NCBI GenBank assembly: GCA_964398915.1 | Contig: CAYNOR010000001.1 | Coordinates: 248,001-312,000 of the forward strand | From: Tichowtungia sp964398915 | GTDB lineage: Bacteria; Verrucomicrobiota; Kiritimatiellia; Kiritimatiellales; Tichowtungiaceae | Direction: 5' to 3' | Length of the DNA: 64,000 nt | Part shown: in pieces, positions 36,368 to 43,308 of the stretch | Numbering within the stretch: position 1 is the stretch's first letter | Layout of the letters: each line of letters opens with the position of its first letter | Program-made: the position numbers and the translations under genes | Notes under the pieces: generated by a model | What the model was told of the DNA's origin: nothing | Database searches by the model: none | The model's input: only the letters and a program-made list of their open reading frames with translations

Positions 36368-37393
36368 ATGCCTATCCTCTTAAAAAACCAGACCGCCGAA
36401 GAACTGCCCGGACTGCTGAACATTTCAGCCCGTCAGGCGCGCATGATTCAAGCCGTCGTCATCCGAAAAGGCAAACTGCCGGAGGTGCAGGCCGAAATTT
36501 CTGAAAAGGCGCTGAAAATTCTCCGCACCACGACAGAGATCCCAAACCTGACCGTAGCGGATAAAGTGATTTCACCGCAGGACGGCTTCGCCAAATATCT
36601 ATTTCGCGGCGACGGACCGGAACCGTTCGAAGCCGTCCGAATTCCGCTACTGCACCGCGCGGAGGATCAAAAATATATCGCCTGCGTCAGCTCGCAGGTC
36701 GGCTGTACGATGGGCTGTTCGTTCTGCTACACCGGCAAAATGGGATTCATCCGCAACCTCTCCGCGTGGGAAATGGTCGATCAGGTACTCAAAATCCGCG
36801 ACGACTCGGAGCATCCGGTGCGCGGCGTGGTTTTCATGGGCATGGGCGAACCGCTCCTCAACTATGACGAAGTCATCCGCGCCGCGCGCATTCTCTCCGA
36901 ACCGTGCGGCGGCGCTATCTCCGCCAAAGCCATCACCGTTTCCACCGCCGGAATCGTGCCCGCCATCCGGCGATACACGGCGGAGAAACATCCGTTCCGG
37001 CTGGTCGTTTCGCTGACTTCCGCCGATCCGCAGAAACGGCGCGAACTCATGCCAGTTGAAGGATTGCATCCGACCGCCGAACTGATGGACGCTCTGCGCG
37101 AACGCCACCAGGTCACCGGCGAACGGATCACGCTGGCATGGACGATGATTTCCGGCGTCAACACCGGCGAAGAAGATGCCAAACGGCTGGCCGAACTGAC
37201 GCGCGGACTGCCGGTCAAACTCGACTTGATTGATGTGAATGATCCATCCGGAAAATATTGCCCGCCCTCACCGGAAGAATTGCACGCATTTCGCGACGCC
37301 TTACGCATGCACCTCGCCGCGCCCGTCGCCCGCCGTTACAGCGGCGGCAAGGATATTTGCGCCGCCTGCGGACTGTTGGCCGGTTTGGAATAA
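36368..37393 (+). CDS. rlmN: RlmN, dual-specificity rRNA/tRNA adenine-C2 methyltransferase
   Basis: Radical-SAM enzyme that methylates A2503 of 23S rRNA and A37 of some tRNAs. About 341 residues from the ATG at 36368 (a GTG at 36350 would add six). The 4Fe-4S site is CTMGCSFCYTGKMGF; FMGMGEPLLNYD and STAGIVPAIRRY follow; the two methyl-transfer cysteines are in the C-terminal DICAACGLLAGLE and the CVSSQVGC region. Its 3' end overlaps the convergent DUF5329 gene by 58 bp. Confidence 0.95.
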   Translation: MPILLKNQTAEELPGLLNISARQARMIQAVVIRKGKLPEVQAEISEKALKILRTTTEIPNLTVADKVISPQDGFAKYLFRGDGPEPFEAVRIPLLHRAEDQKYIACVSSQVGCTMGCSFCYTGKMGFIRNLSAWEMVDQVLKIRDDSEHPVRGVVFMGMGEPLLNYDEVIRAARILSEPCGGAISAKAITVSTAGIVPAIRRYTAEKHPFRLVVSLTSADPQKRRELMPVEGLHPTAELMDALRERHQVTGERITLAWTMISGVNTGEEDAKRLAELTRGLPVKLDLIDVNDPSGKYCPPSPEELHAFRDALRMHLAAPVARRYSGGKDICAACGLLAGLE

Positions 37394-37746
37394 CGGAATT
37401 CCGTCTCCCGAAACCGGCTCAAAGCGGCCTTCATAAAATCCGCTGACGGCTCTTCATGGCCATCCGCAAAGCGAATGCGGTAGGCCGATCCGCTCATGAT
37501 GGATTTCGTGGCGCAAAGTTCTATAAAATCTTCTGCTGTTCTAATTTTCTGACATTGCTTGGTCCATTTGAGCTTCAGATGTTCGGCAGCCTCGGCAGGA
37601 GTATGCTCACTGCCGTTCCTGATGAACACCGCGCCATCCAGACTTCGAACCGTCTTGATCAGCATCTCGATTTCGGCGGTCGAATCGGCATAGCAACATG
37701 CAGTGATGCCTAGAAAAGTTACAACGGCAACAAATCTTTGGAGCAT
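37336..37746 (-). CDS. DUF5329 family exported protein
   Basis: 136 residues from the ATG at 37746: signal peptide (MLQRFVAVVTFLGITACCYA), then EIEMLIKTVRSLDGAVFIRNGSEHTPAEAAEHLKLKW, TAEDFIELCATKSIMSGSAYRIRF, and a W/D-poor tail. The FIRNG-x-EHT, AAEHL-x-x-K and ATKSxxSGxxY motifs are those of DUF5329 (YfeK-like). Role unknown; likely periplasmic. A longer upstream frame to 37905 would run into a palindromic repeat and is rejected. The final 20 codons overlap rlmN on the opposite strand. Confidence 0.82.
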   Translation of the reverse strand: MLQRFVAVVTFLGITACCYADSTAEIEMLIKTVRSLDGAVFIRNGSEHTPAEAAEHLKLKWTKQCQKIRTAEDFIELCATKSIMSGSAYRIRFADGHEEPSADFMKAALSRFRETEFRYSKPANSPQAAQISLPPL

Positions 37747-37855
37747 GAACAATCCTGTTGTCTTAAATTCGGATAAACAACCAACGCCGCGAATGTAGCC
37801 GGACGATTCGAGGGTGGCAAACTGGAAATGGGTCTGCGCGCCGGAACAATAAAGG

Positions 37856-37907
37856 TGGGACAGGCATCCTTGCCTGTCCATGCACAGGCTGGAAGCCTGT
37901 GCCACAT
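37856..37907. repeat. Bipartite palindromic repeat (REP-like), copy 3
   Basis: GGGACAGGCATCCTTGCCTGTCC and CACAGGCTGGAAGCCTGTG in tandem, upstream of the DUF5329 gene. It combines the 'GGATGCC' and 'GGAAGCC' halves seen separately in copies 1 and 2, and together in copy 4. Confidence 0.68.
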
Positions 37908-38265
37908 TTTGGACGCATGCGGTGCGTATCGCAACTTTCCCGGCTGCCTTGGAGGGACGGGTTGCCAGTCGCTACGCTTCCTGCTTTCGCAAGCTCAAGC
38001 CTCTCTCCCTCCGGTCGAGTCCACGCCGGCCAAAAATTAATCTGGCGCGGGTGGAACCGCGCCCTCCAAATTCTGGTTGTCACCAAAAATCTGTTCGCAA
38101 CCAAACTGCATCTTTTCCCTTTATTTACGCCTGTTTTGAAAATCCAGCTGATACTTGTCACCAAAAACTTGTTCCAAATCGGGCGTTTATGATCGTGACA
38201 AGAGCTTCTTAGATGACTGGTGGAACGCGATCGCCGAGCGCGTTCTGAGCGCGGACAAAAGCAGA

Positions 38266-38361
38266 AACCCACCCCGCCGTCCCGGCGCCCCTCCAATGGA
38301 GGGGATTTTGCCGAGTTTAGATCCCCTTCTCCGGAGGGGTGGCCAAAGGCCGGGGTGGGTT
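38266..38361. repeat. 96-bp palindromic element with 11-bp terminal inverted repeats
   Basis: Ends are AACCCACCCCG (38266-38276) and CGGGGTGGGTT (38351-38361). Inside are CCCCTCCAATGGAGGGG (38288-38304) and a second GGAGGGG stretch. It resembles the short palindromic insertions found inside hsdR at 62376-62469 and 63311-63390. Confidence 0.6.
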
Positions 38362-38403
38362 GTTCAACATTCATCGAATTCCAGCTTCAAGGTTGCGAAA
38401 CGG

Positions 38404-38418
38404 TTCAAAACATTGGAA
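38404..38418. promoter_or_regulatory. TTCCAA-type palindrome upstream of the U32 peptidase gene
   Basis: TTCAAAACATTGGAA, one half degenerate, lies 12 bp before the U32 start codon. Weaker match to the TTTTTCCRNNNNTTGGAAA pattern. Confidence 0.4.
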
Positions 38419-38430
38419 GCTCTCTCCCTT

Positions 38431-39711
38431 ATGAGCACTCCATCCCTCACTCGACACTTGCCACCCGACACTCGCCACCCGTCCATCGAACTGATGAGCC
38501 CCGCGGGCTCCGAGGCGGCGCTGGCGGCGGCGATCCGTGCCGGTGCGGATTCCGTTTATTTCGGCGTCGGCAAACTGAATATGCGCGCCCGTTCCGCCGA
38601 TCTGACTCCGGAAGACCTGCCGAAGATTGCGAGCCTTTGCCGCACGGCGGGCGTGAAGAGTTACCTCGCGCTGAACACGATTGTTTATGACGGCGAGATG
38701 GAGGAGATGCACGCGCTGTGCGACGCCGCCAAGGCCGCCGGAGTTTCCGCCGTGATCGCCACCGACATCGCGACGATTGAGTACGCCCGCTCAATCGGCC
38801 TGGAAGTGCATATTTCGGTGCAGGCGAACGTCACCAATTTCCAGGCGCTGGAATTTTATGCCCGCTACGCCGACACGGTGGTGCTGGCGCGCGAGCTTTC
38901 GCTGGAACAGATTTCCAGTATCTGGAAAAAGGTTCAGGAGAAAAATCTGCGCGGCCCGTCCGGCGAACTCGTACGCCTCGAACTGTTCGCCCACGGTGCG
39001 CTGTGCGTCGCCGTCAGCGGTAAGTGCTACATGAGCCTCGCGCAATACGACCATTCCGCCAACCGCGGGGCCTGCTTTCAGCCGTGCCGCCGCAGTTACC
39101 GCATTACCGACGAGGAAACCGGCGCGGAACTGGTGATCGACAATAAATATGTGATGTCACCGAAAGATATCTGCACCATCCAATATCTGGACAAAATCAC
39201 CGCCGCCGGAGTTTCGGTGCTGAAGATCGAAGGGCGCGGACGTTCCGCCGATTACGTCGAAGTGACGACGCGCGTTTACCGTGAAGCGCTCGACGCGCTG
39301 TCCGCCGGAACCTACACGCCGGAAAAATTTGATCCGTGGATTGCCGAACTCGGCAAAGTTTTCAACCGCGGGTTCTGGCATGGCGGTTATTACTGCGGCA
39401 CGAAACTTGGTGAATGGGCGGCCTGCGCCGATTCGCAGGCGACCGAGCAGCGCGATGAGGTCGGCATTCTCAGCAACTTTTTCGCCAAGACCAGCATCGC
39501 CGAATTTACCGTGCGCCGCCACGCGATTAAAAACGGCGACTCACTTCTGCTCGAAGGGCCGACGACCGGCGCACTGCGGTTTACCGTCGAAAATCTGCGC
39601 GTCGGCGGCGAACCGGCCGACGAAGCGCAGCCGAACGATGTCGTCACGCTCGCCCTGCCCCGCAAAGCCCGCCGTCAGGACAAGGTGTTTCTGATTTCAC
39701 AACGGGCATAA
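38431..39711 (+). CDS. U32 family peptidase (TrhP/YegQ-like)
   Basis: 426 residues from the ATG at 38431. The family start is recognisable from residue ~20: IELMSPAGSEAALAAAIRAGADSVYFG. Then TDIATIEYAR, LEVHISVQANVTN, and the family signature around FAHGALCVAVSGKCYMS and GACFQPCRRSYRI, containing conserved cysteines; KIEGRGRSADYVEVTTRVYREALD follows. YegQ-type U32 proteins take part in prephenate-dependent hydroxylation of U34 in tRNA rather than classical proteolysis, and this one has that length and layout; other U32 branches cannot be excluded. The first ~18 residues are coded by CACTCGACACTTGCCACCC-like repeat sequence, so the true start may be a little downstream. Confidence 0.85.
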   Translation: MSTPSLTRHLPPDTRHPSIELMSPAGSEAALAAAIRAGADSVYFGVGKLNMRARSADLTPEDLPKIASLCRTAGVKSYLALNTIVYDGEMEEMHALCDAAKAAGVSAVIATDIATIEYARSIGLEVHISVQANVTNFQALEFYARYADTVVLARELSLEQISSIWKKVQEKNLRGPSGELVRLELFAHGALCVAVSGKCYMSLAQYDHSANRGACFQPCRRSYRITDEETGAELVIDNKYVMSPKDICTIQYLDKITAAGVSVLKIEGRGRSADYVEVTTRVYREALDALSAGTYTPEKFDPWIAELGKVFNRGFWHGGYYCGTKLGEWAACADSQATEQRDEVGILSNFFAKTSIAEFTVRRHAIKNGDSLLLEGPTTGALRFTVENLRVGGEPADEAQPNDVVTLALPRKARRQDKVFLISQRA

Positions 39712-39753
39712 ACGCTTCCTCGAGAAAAGAAAACGGATTGGTTGACCTTAATT

Positions 39754-39769
39754 AGTTAAGATGTTAACT
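39754..39769. promoter_or_regulatory. Candidate operator of the MarR-family regulator
   Basis: AGTTAA-GATG-TTAACT is a perfect 6+6 inverted repeat ending nine bases before the marR-type start codon. Its AT-rich palindrome and place fit autoregulation by a MarR dimer. TTGACC at 39742-39747 could be the -35, but the leader would then be very short. Confidence 0.55.
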
Positions 39770-39777
39770 GTATCCTT

Positions 39778-40275
39778 ATGAACGGAAAAACGGACGCAGT
39801 CACAGTGCAGGATTGGCTTAAACTTCCCAATCCGATTCAAGAGCCGGGCCACGAACTAATTATGACCGTAATGCTGGTGTCGCGCATGCTTAGCAATGCG
39901 GGTCGCCTGCTACTCAGAAAATCCGGGCTTACGGAAGCACAATTTAATATCCTTATGCTTTTGAAATATCAGTTTACGGACGGCGCAACTCAGGTGGGGC
40001 TTAGTCGATGTGTGCTGGTAAATCGGGCAAACGTGACGGGACTTATTGACCGCCTTGAGCGCGATAAGCTTGTGCAGAGAGGCACTCAAAATGGAGATCG
40101 GAGAATCAAGATCGTTACAATCACTCCCAAGGGGTTGAAATGCCTTCTCGTAGCCGAAGCGTCATACTTCGAAGGAATACGGAAGGTTGCAGAGTGGGTT
40201 CCCGCTACTGACCAGAAAAAAACCGGACAAACGTTGCTTCATCTTTGCAAGCTACTGAGTGGAAATATTTCCTAA
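39778..40275 (+). CDS. MarR-family transcriptional regulator
   Basis: 165-residue winged-helix regulator. Helices of the HTH: AQFNILMLLKYQF, GLSRCVLVNRANVTGLIDRLERDKLVQRG, then the wing TQNGDRRIKIVTITPKG. Such regulators usually control the adjacent genes and respond to a small ligand. It is the first gene of a compact three-gene operon with a methyltransferase and a PlsY-GNAT-aminotransferase fusion, and has a palindromic candidate operator right before its start. The operon looks richer in A and T than its surroundings. Confidence 0.9.
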   Translation: MNGKTDAVTVQDWLKLPNPIQEPGHELIMTVMLVSRMLSNAGRLLLRKSGLTEAQFNILMLLKYQFTDGATQVGLSRCVLVNRANVTGLIDRLERDKLVQRGTQNGDRRIKIVTITPKGLKCLLVAEASYFEGIRKVAEWVPATDQKKTGQTLLHLCKLLSGNIS

Positions 40276-40291
40276 AGGAGTACATGAAAAC

Positions 40292-41095
40292 ATGAGTTCT
40301 GCAATCTATGATGAAATCGGAACGGGGTACGCACGCCATCGTCGTGCAGATCAAGGAGTGTTGCACGCCCTTTTAAAAATTCTCTCACTCCCCAAAGGAA
40401 GCTGTATTGCCGAAATCGGAGCGGGCACGGGCAATTATAGCCGGGCAGTGGCCGACGAAGGGATGAAGGTCATTGCGGTGGAGCCCTCAGTTGTTATGCG
40501 CGGACAAGCGGCACCTCATGCAAACGTGCATTTTGTGGAAGGGGTGGCAGAACACCTTCCGCTGTCGGATAATTCCGTCGATGGAGTGTTCAGCATCCTT
40601 GCCTTTCATCATTTCTCTGAACCGAAAAAGGCATTGCTGGAAATGACTCGTGTGTGTCCGTGCGGCCCGATCGTGCTCTTCACATTTGATCCACGACAAA
40701 TCGGAAATTCTTGGTTTACTGAATATTTCCCACGGGTTTGGGACGCTTGTTTTTCATTTTTCCCTCCACTTGAGCAGATACAGCACTCGCTTCAAAATCT
40801 AATAGACCGTCCGGTACATAATACGGTGTTTGCGCTTTCTTCGGATATGGAAGACCTGTTTGCAGGAGCCGCATGGAACCGTCCGGAGTTGTATTTGAAT
40901 GAGCAGATACGGGCCGGGATATCATCGTTTGCTTTGGCTGACCCTATCGAAGTTCAAGAGGGTGTATTGCGACTCCGCGATGACTTGGACAGCGGACAGT
41001 GGGATAAGAAGCATGGTTGGCTTCGCCACAAAAAAACCTTTGATGCAGGATATCGTTTCATACATTCGCGCCCGTATGGAGTGACCGATGTCTAG
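40292..41095 (+). CDS. SAM-dependent methyltransferase (class I)
   Basis: 267 residues from the ATG at 40292, with AAGGAG 11 bases upstream; a GTG at 40259 is also in frame. Rossmann motif I is IAEIGAGTGNYSRAVADEG (about residue 40), motif II region VIAVEPSVVMR, and motif IV GVFSILAFHHF. The fold resembles UbiE/Methyltransferase type 11 proteins. The target is unknown; in this operon a small lipid-linked or amino acid product is plausible. Overlaps the next gene by eight bases. Confidence 0.85.
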   Translation: MSSAIYDEIGTGYARHRRADQGVLHALLKILSLPKGSCIAEIGAGTGNYSRAVADEGMKVIAVEPSVVMRGQAAPHANVHFVEGVAEHLPLSDNSVDGVFSILAFHHFSEPKKALLEMTRVCPCGPIVLFTFDPRQIGNSWFTEYFPRVWDACFSFFPPLEQIQHSLQNLIDRPVHNTVFALSSDMEDLFAGAAWNRPELYLNEQIRAGISSFALADPIEVQEGVLRLRDDLDSGQWDKKHGWLRHKKTFDAGYRFIHSRPYGVTDV

Positions 41096-43304
41096 TCTGA
41101 CTCATCTTTGGTCGCTTGAGTTAATGATCCTTGCTTCGATTGTGCTCGCCTATCTGCTCGGATGCATCTGCTTCGCATATTATTATGTCCGTTTTAGGAC
41201 AGGCTGTGATATCCGCGAGGTCGGCACCGGAAATCCCGGGGCTCGAAATGCGGGCATAGTGACCGGCCCCGCAGGGTTTATCATAACGTTAGCGGGTGAT
41301 GTTTTCAAAGGAGCGCTCGCCACGGCAATTCCCGTTTATATGGGATTGGATTCGTGGGTAGCAGGTCTTTGCATGTTCCTGGTTGTGGCGGGGCACATTT
41401 ACCCTGCCCAGATGGCATTCCGTGGAGGCAAGGGCGTCGCAACATTGATTGGCGCATTGCTTGTTATAGATATTCGCCTAGCCATCGGACTCGCGGCCAT
41501 AACCGTGACGATGCTTCCGTTTTCATATGGGTTTACAAAATCTGGACTTGCGGGCATCGGAAGCCTGCCATTTCTGGCTATCATAATGAAACTGCCATTT
41601 GGTTATGTAGTCTCGATAGCTACCGCGACCTGCCTGATCCTGATGATTCATAAAAAAAGAGAAACTCCCGCAGCTTGTGCGCAGGATCAAACAGACCATG
41701 AGAAAACGAATTTGCCCCCGCGCCGCTATTATTTCAAACAAGCTTCGGAACCATGGGAGTTCGAGCAGATACATCGGCTTAATTATAAAACTTTCGTAGA
41801 AGAGATCCCTCAACATGAGCCATGTAAGAGGAAGTTACTCGTAGATAAGTTTCATGATGAGAACCTCTATATAATCTGTCTTGTGGAGAAAAAAGTAATC
41901 GGCATGCTGGCGTTGCGTAATAAGCGTCCGTTTTCTTTAGACGGGAAACTCAAGAATCTTGATTCGTTTCTTCCCCCGCACACGTCTCTTTGTGAAGTCC
42001 GTCTGTTGGCAGTGACAAAAGAACACCGAAATGGACGGGTGCTTCAAGGGTTACTTGGTGAAGCAACAAGATACTGTATTGATCAGGGATATGACTTGAT
42101 AGTTATCTCTGGAACCACTCGGCAGACACACCTTTATCACCATCTGGGCTTCAAACCGTTTGGCCCGCTGGTAGGCTCTCCGGCAGCTCAATATCAACCG
42201 ATGTACGGAACCGCCGCAGAAGTACTGCATAACACGGAGCGTGACCGCGCCAAATTAAGCGAACCGGCCATGTACATGCTCCCCGGACCCGTGAGACCCA
42301 GTACAGAAGTCCAGCAGGCACTAAATACGCTTCCAGTATCACATCGTTCTAACAAATTTGTGAAGGAGATGTGTGAGACCAAGCGGATGCTGTGTGACTT
42401 AGTGAGCGCGGACCGCGTGAGTGTCCTTTCAGGGTCGGGAACGCTTGCCAACGATGTGATCGCCGCGCAGCTTGCGTTACGCGATTCCTGCGGCCTCGTT
42501 CTCAGCAATGGAGAATTTGGGGAGCGCCTTTTAGACCATGCACACCGCGCAAATCTTCGGTTCCAAACAATAAAAAAACCGTGGGGAAGATCCTTTGACT
42601 ACAACGAGGTGGACGGTCTGTTGGCAAGGAATCCAGGAGTGACTTGGGTTTGGTTTACACATTGTGAAACGTCGACAGGAATGCTCAATGATCTGACACG
42701 ACTAAAAGAAATTTCACGTAAGAGACATATTTGCCTGTGCGTCGATGCAATCAGTTCGATTGGGACAATGCCCGTAGATCTTAGCTGTGTCTGCATGGCT
42801 TCGGGTGTCAGCAACAAAGGAGTAGGCGCATTCCCCGGATTGGCGTTTGTATTTGAGAGTGAAGCGCCAAGTAAACGAAGCGGGAAAATCCCGCGATATC
42901 TAGATCTCTCATGCTATGAAGGAGCTGCGGCCATTCCATACACGCTTTGCTCTAACTTGGTTTATGCATTGAAAACGGCTCTTTCTCAGCTTGATCCAAG
43001 CGCCCGGGTTAAGGACGCCAGTAAATTGTCTTTCGCACTTCGCGCCCGGTTGCGAGCGCGTGGATTTGAAATTTTGTGCGAAGACGCTCTCTCTTCTCCT
43101 GCAATTACAACCGTTCCCTTGCCGCCTTATATCAACTCCATACAGATCGGCAACAAATTGGAAAAGGAAGGCGTACTCATCAGTTACAACAGCGAGTACC
43201 TTGCCGAGAGAAATTGGATACAATTCTGCTTCATGGGATCATCCTTAAGCTTGGCAGATGTAAACCGAGCTATTGACAAGGTGTTTCTAATTACTCCGCG
43301 TTAG
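41088..43304 (+). CDS. Triple fusion: PlsY-type acyltransferase, GNAT N-acyltransferase, class V aminotransferase
   Basis: 738 residues with three enzyme domains. Residues 1-190: multi-pass PlsY-like glycerol-3-phosphate acyltransferase, with GTGNPGARNA (47-56), DVFKG (71-75) and FRGGKGVATLIG (111-122). Residues ~212-375: soluble GNAT-like domain (WEFEQIHRLNYKTFVEEIPQ, LCEVRLLAVTKEHRNGRVLQGLL, TTRQTHLYHHLGFKPFG) of the type of FeeM-like N-acyl amino acid synthases. Residues ~395-738: class V PLP aminotransferase close to 2-aminoethylphosphonate-pyruvate transaminases, with MYMLPGPVRPS, GSGTLANDV, CVDAISSIGT and the PLP lysine in SNKGVGAFPG (Lys577). PlsY normally stands alone at about 200 residues. 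I infer a membrane-tethered pathway that couples transamination to N- or O-acylation, perhaps making an aminolipid. Overlaps the methyltransferase gene by eight bases. Confidence 0.88.
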   Translation: MSSLTHLWSLELMILASIVLAYLLGCICFAYYYVRFRTGCDIREVGTGNPGARNAGIVTGPAGFIITLAGDVFKGALATAIPVYMGLDSWVAGLCMFLVVAGHIYPAQMAFRGGKGVATLIGALLVIDIRLAIGLAAITVTMLPFSYGFTKSGLAGIGSLPFLAIIMKLPFGYVVSIATATCLILMIHKKRETPAACAQDQTDHEKTNLPPRRYYFKQASEPWEFEQIHRLNYKTFVEEIPQHEPCKRKLLVDKFHDENLYIICLVEKKVIGMLALRNKRPFSLDGKLKNLDSFLPPHTSLCEVRLLAVTKEHRNGRVLQGLLGEATRYCIDQGYDLIVISGTTRQTHLYHHLGFKPFGPLVGSPAAQYQPMYGTAAEVLHNTERDRAKLSEPAMYMLPGPVRPSTEVQQALNTLPVSHRSNKFVKEMCETKRMLCDLVSADRVSVLSGSGTLANDVIAAQLALRDSCGLVLSNGEFGERLLDHAHRANLRFQTIKKPWGRSFDYNEVDGLLARNPGVTWVWFTHCETSTGMLNDLTRLKEISRKRHICLCVDAISSIGTMPVDLSCVCMASGVSNKGVGAFPGLAFVFESEAPSKRSGKIPRYLDLSCYEGAAAIPYTLCSNLVYALKTALSQLDPSARVKDASKLSFALRARLRARGFEILCEDALSSPAITTVPLPPYINSIQIGNKLEKEGVLISYNSEYLAERNWIQFCFMGSSLSLADVNRAIDKVFLITPR

Positions 43305-43308
43305 AGGG

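Larger units (their letters stand above)
37747..38430. other. 684-bp gene-free gap rich in dispersed repeats
   Basis: No supportable gene. It holds, in order: a REP-like bipartite element (37856-37907); a direct repeat TTGTCACCAAAAA at 38077 and 38155, each followed by a similar TTGTTC-type stretch; a 96-bp palindromic element (38266-38361); and TTCAAAACATTGGAA (38404-38418) just before the U32 peptidase start. Plus-strand reading frames through here encode only low-complexity peptides from the repeats. Confidence 0.6.
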
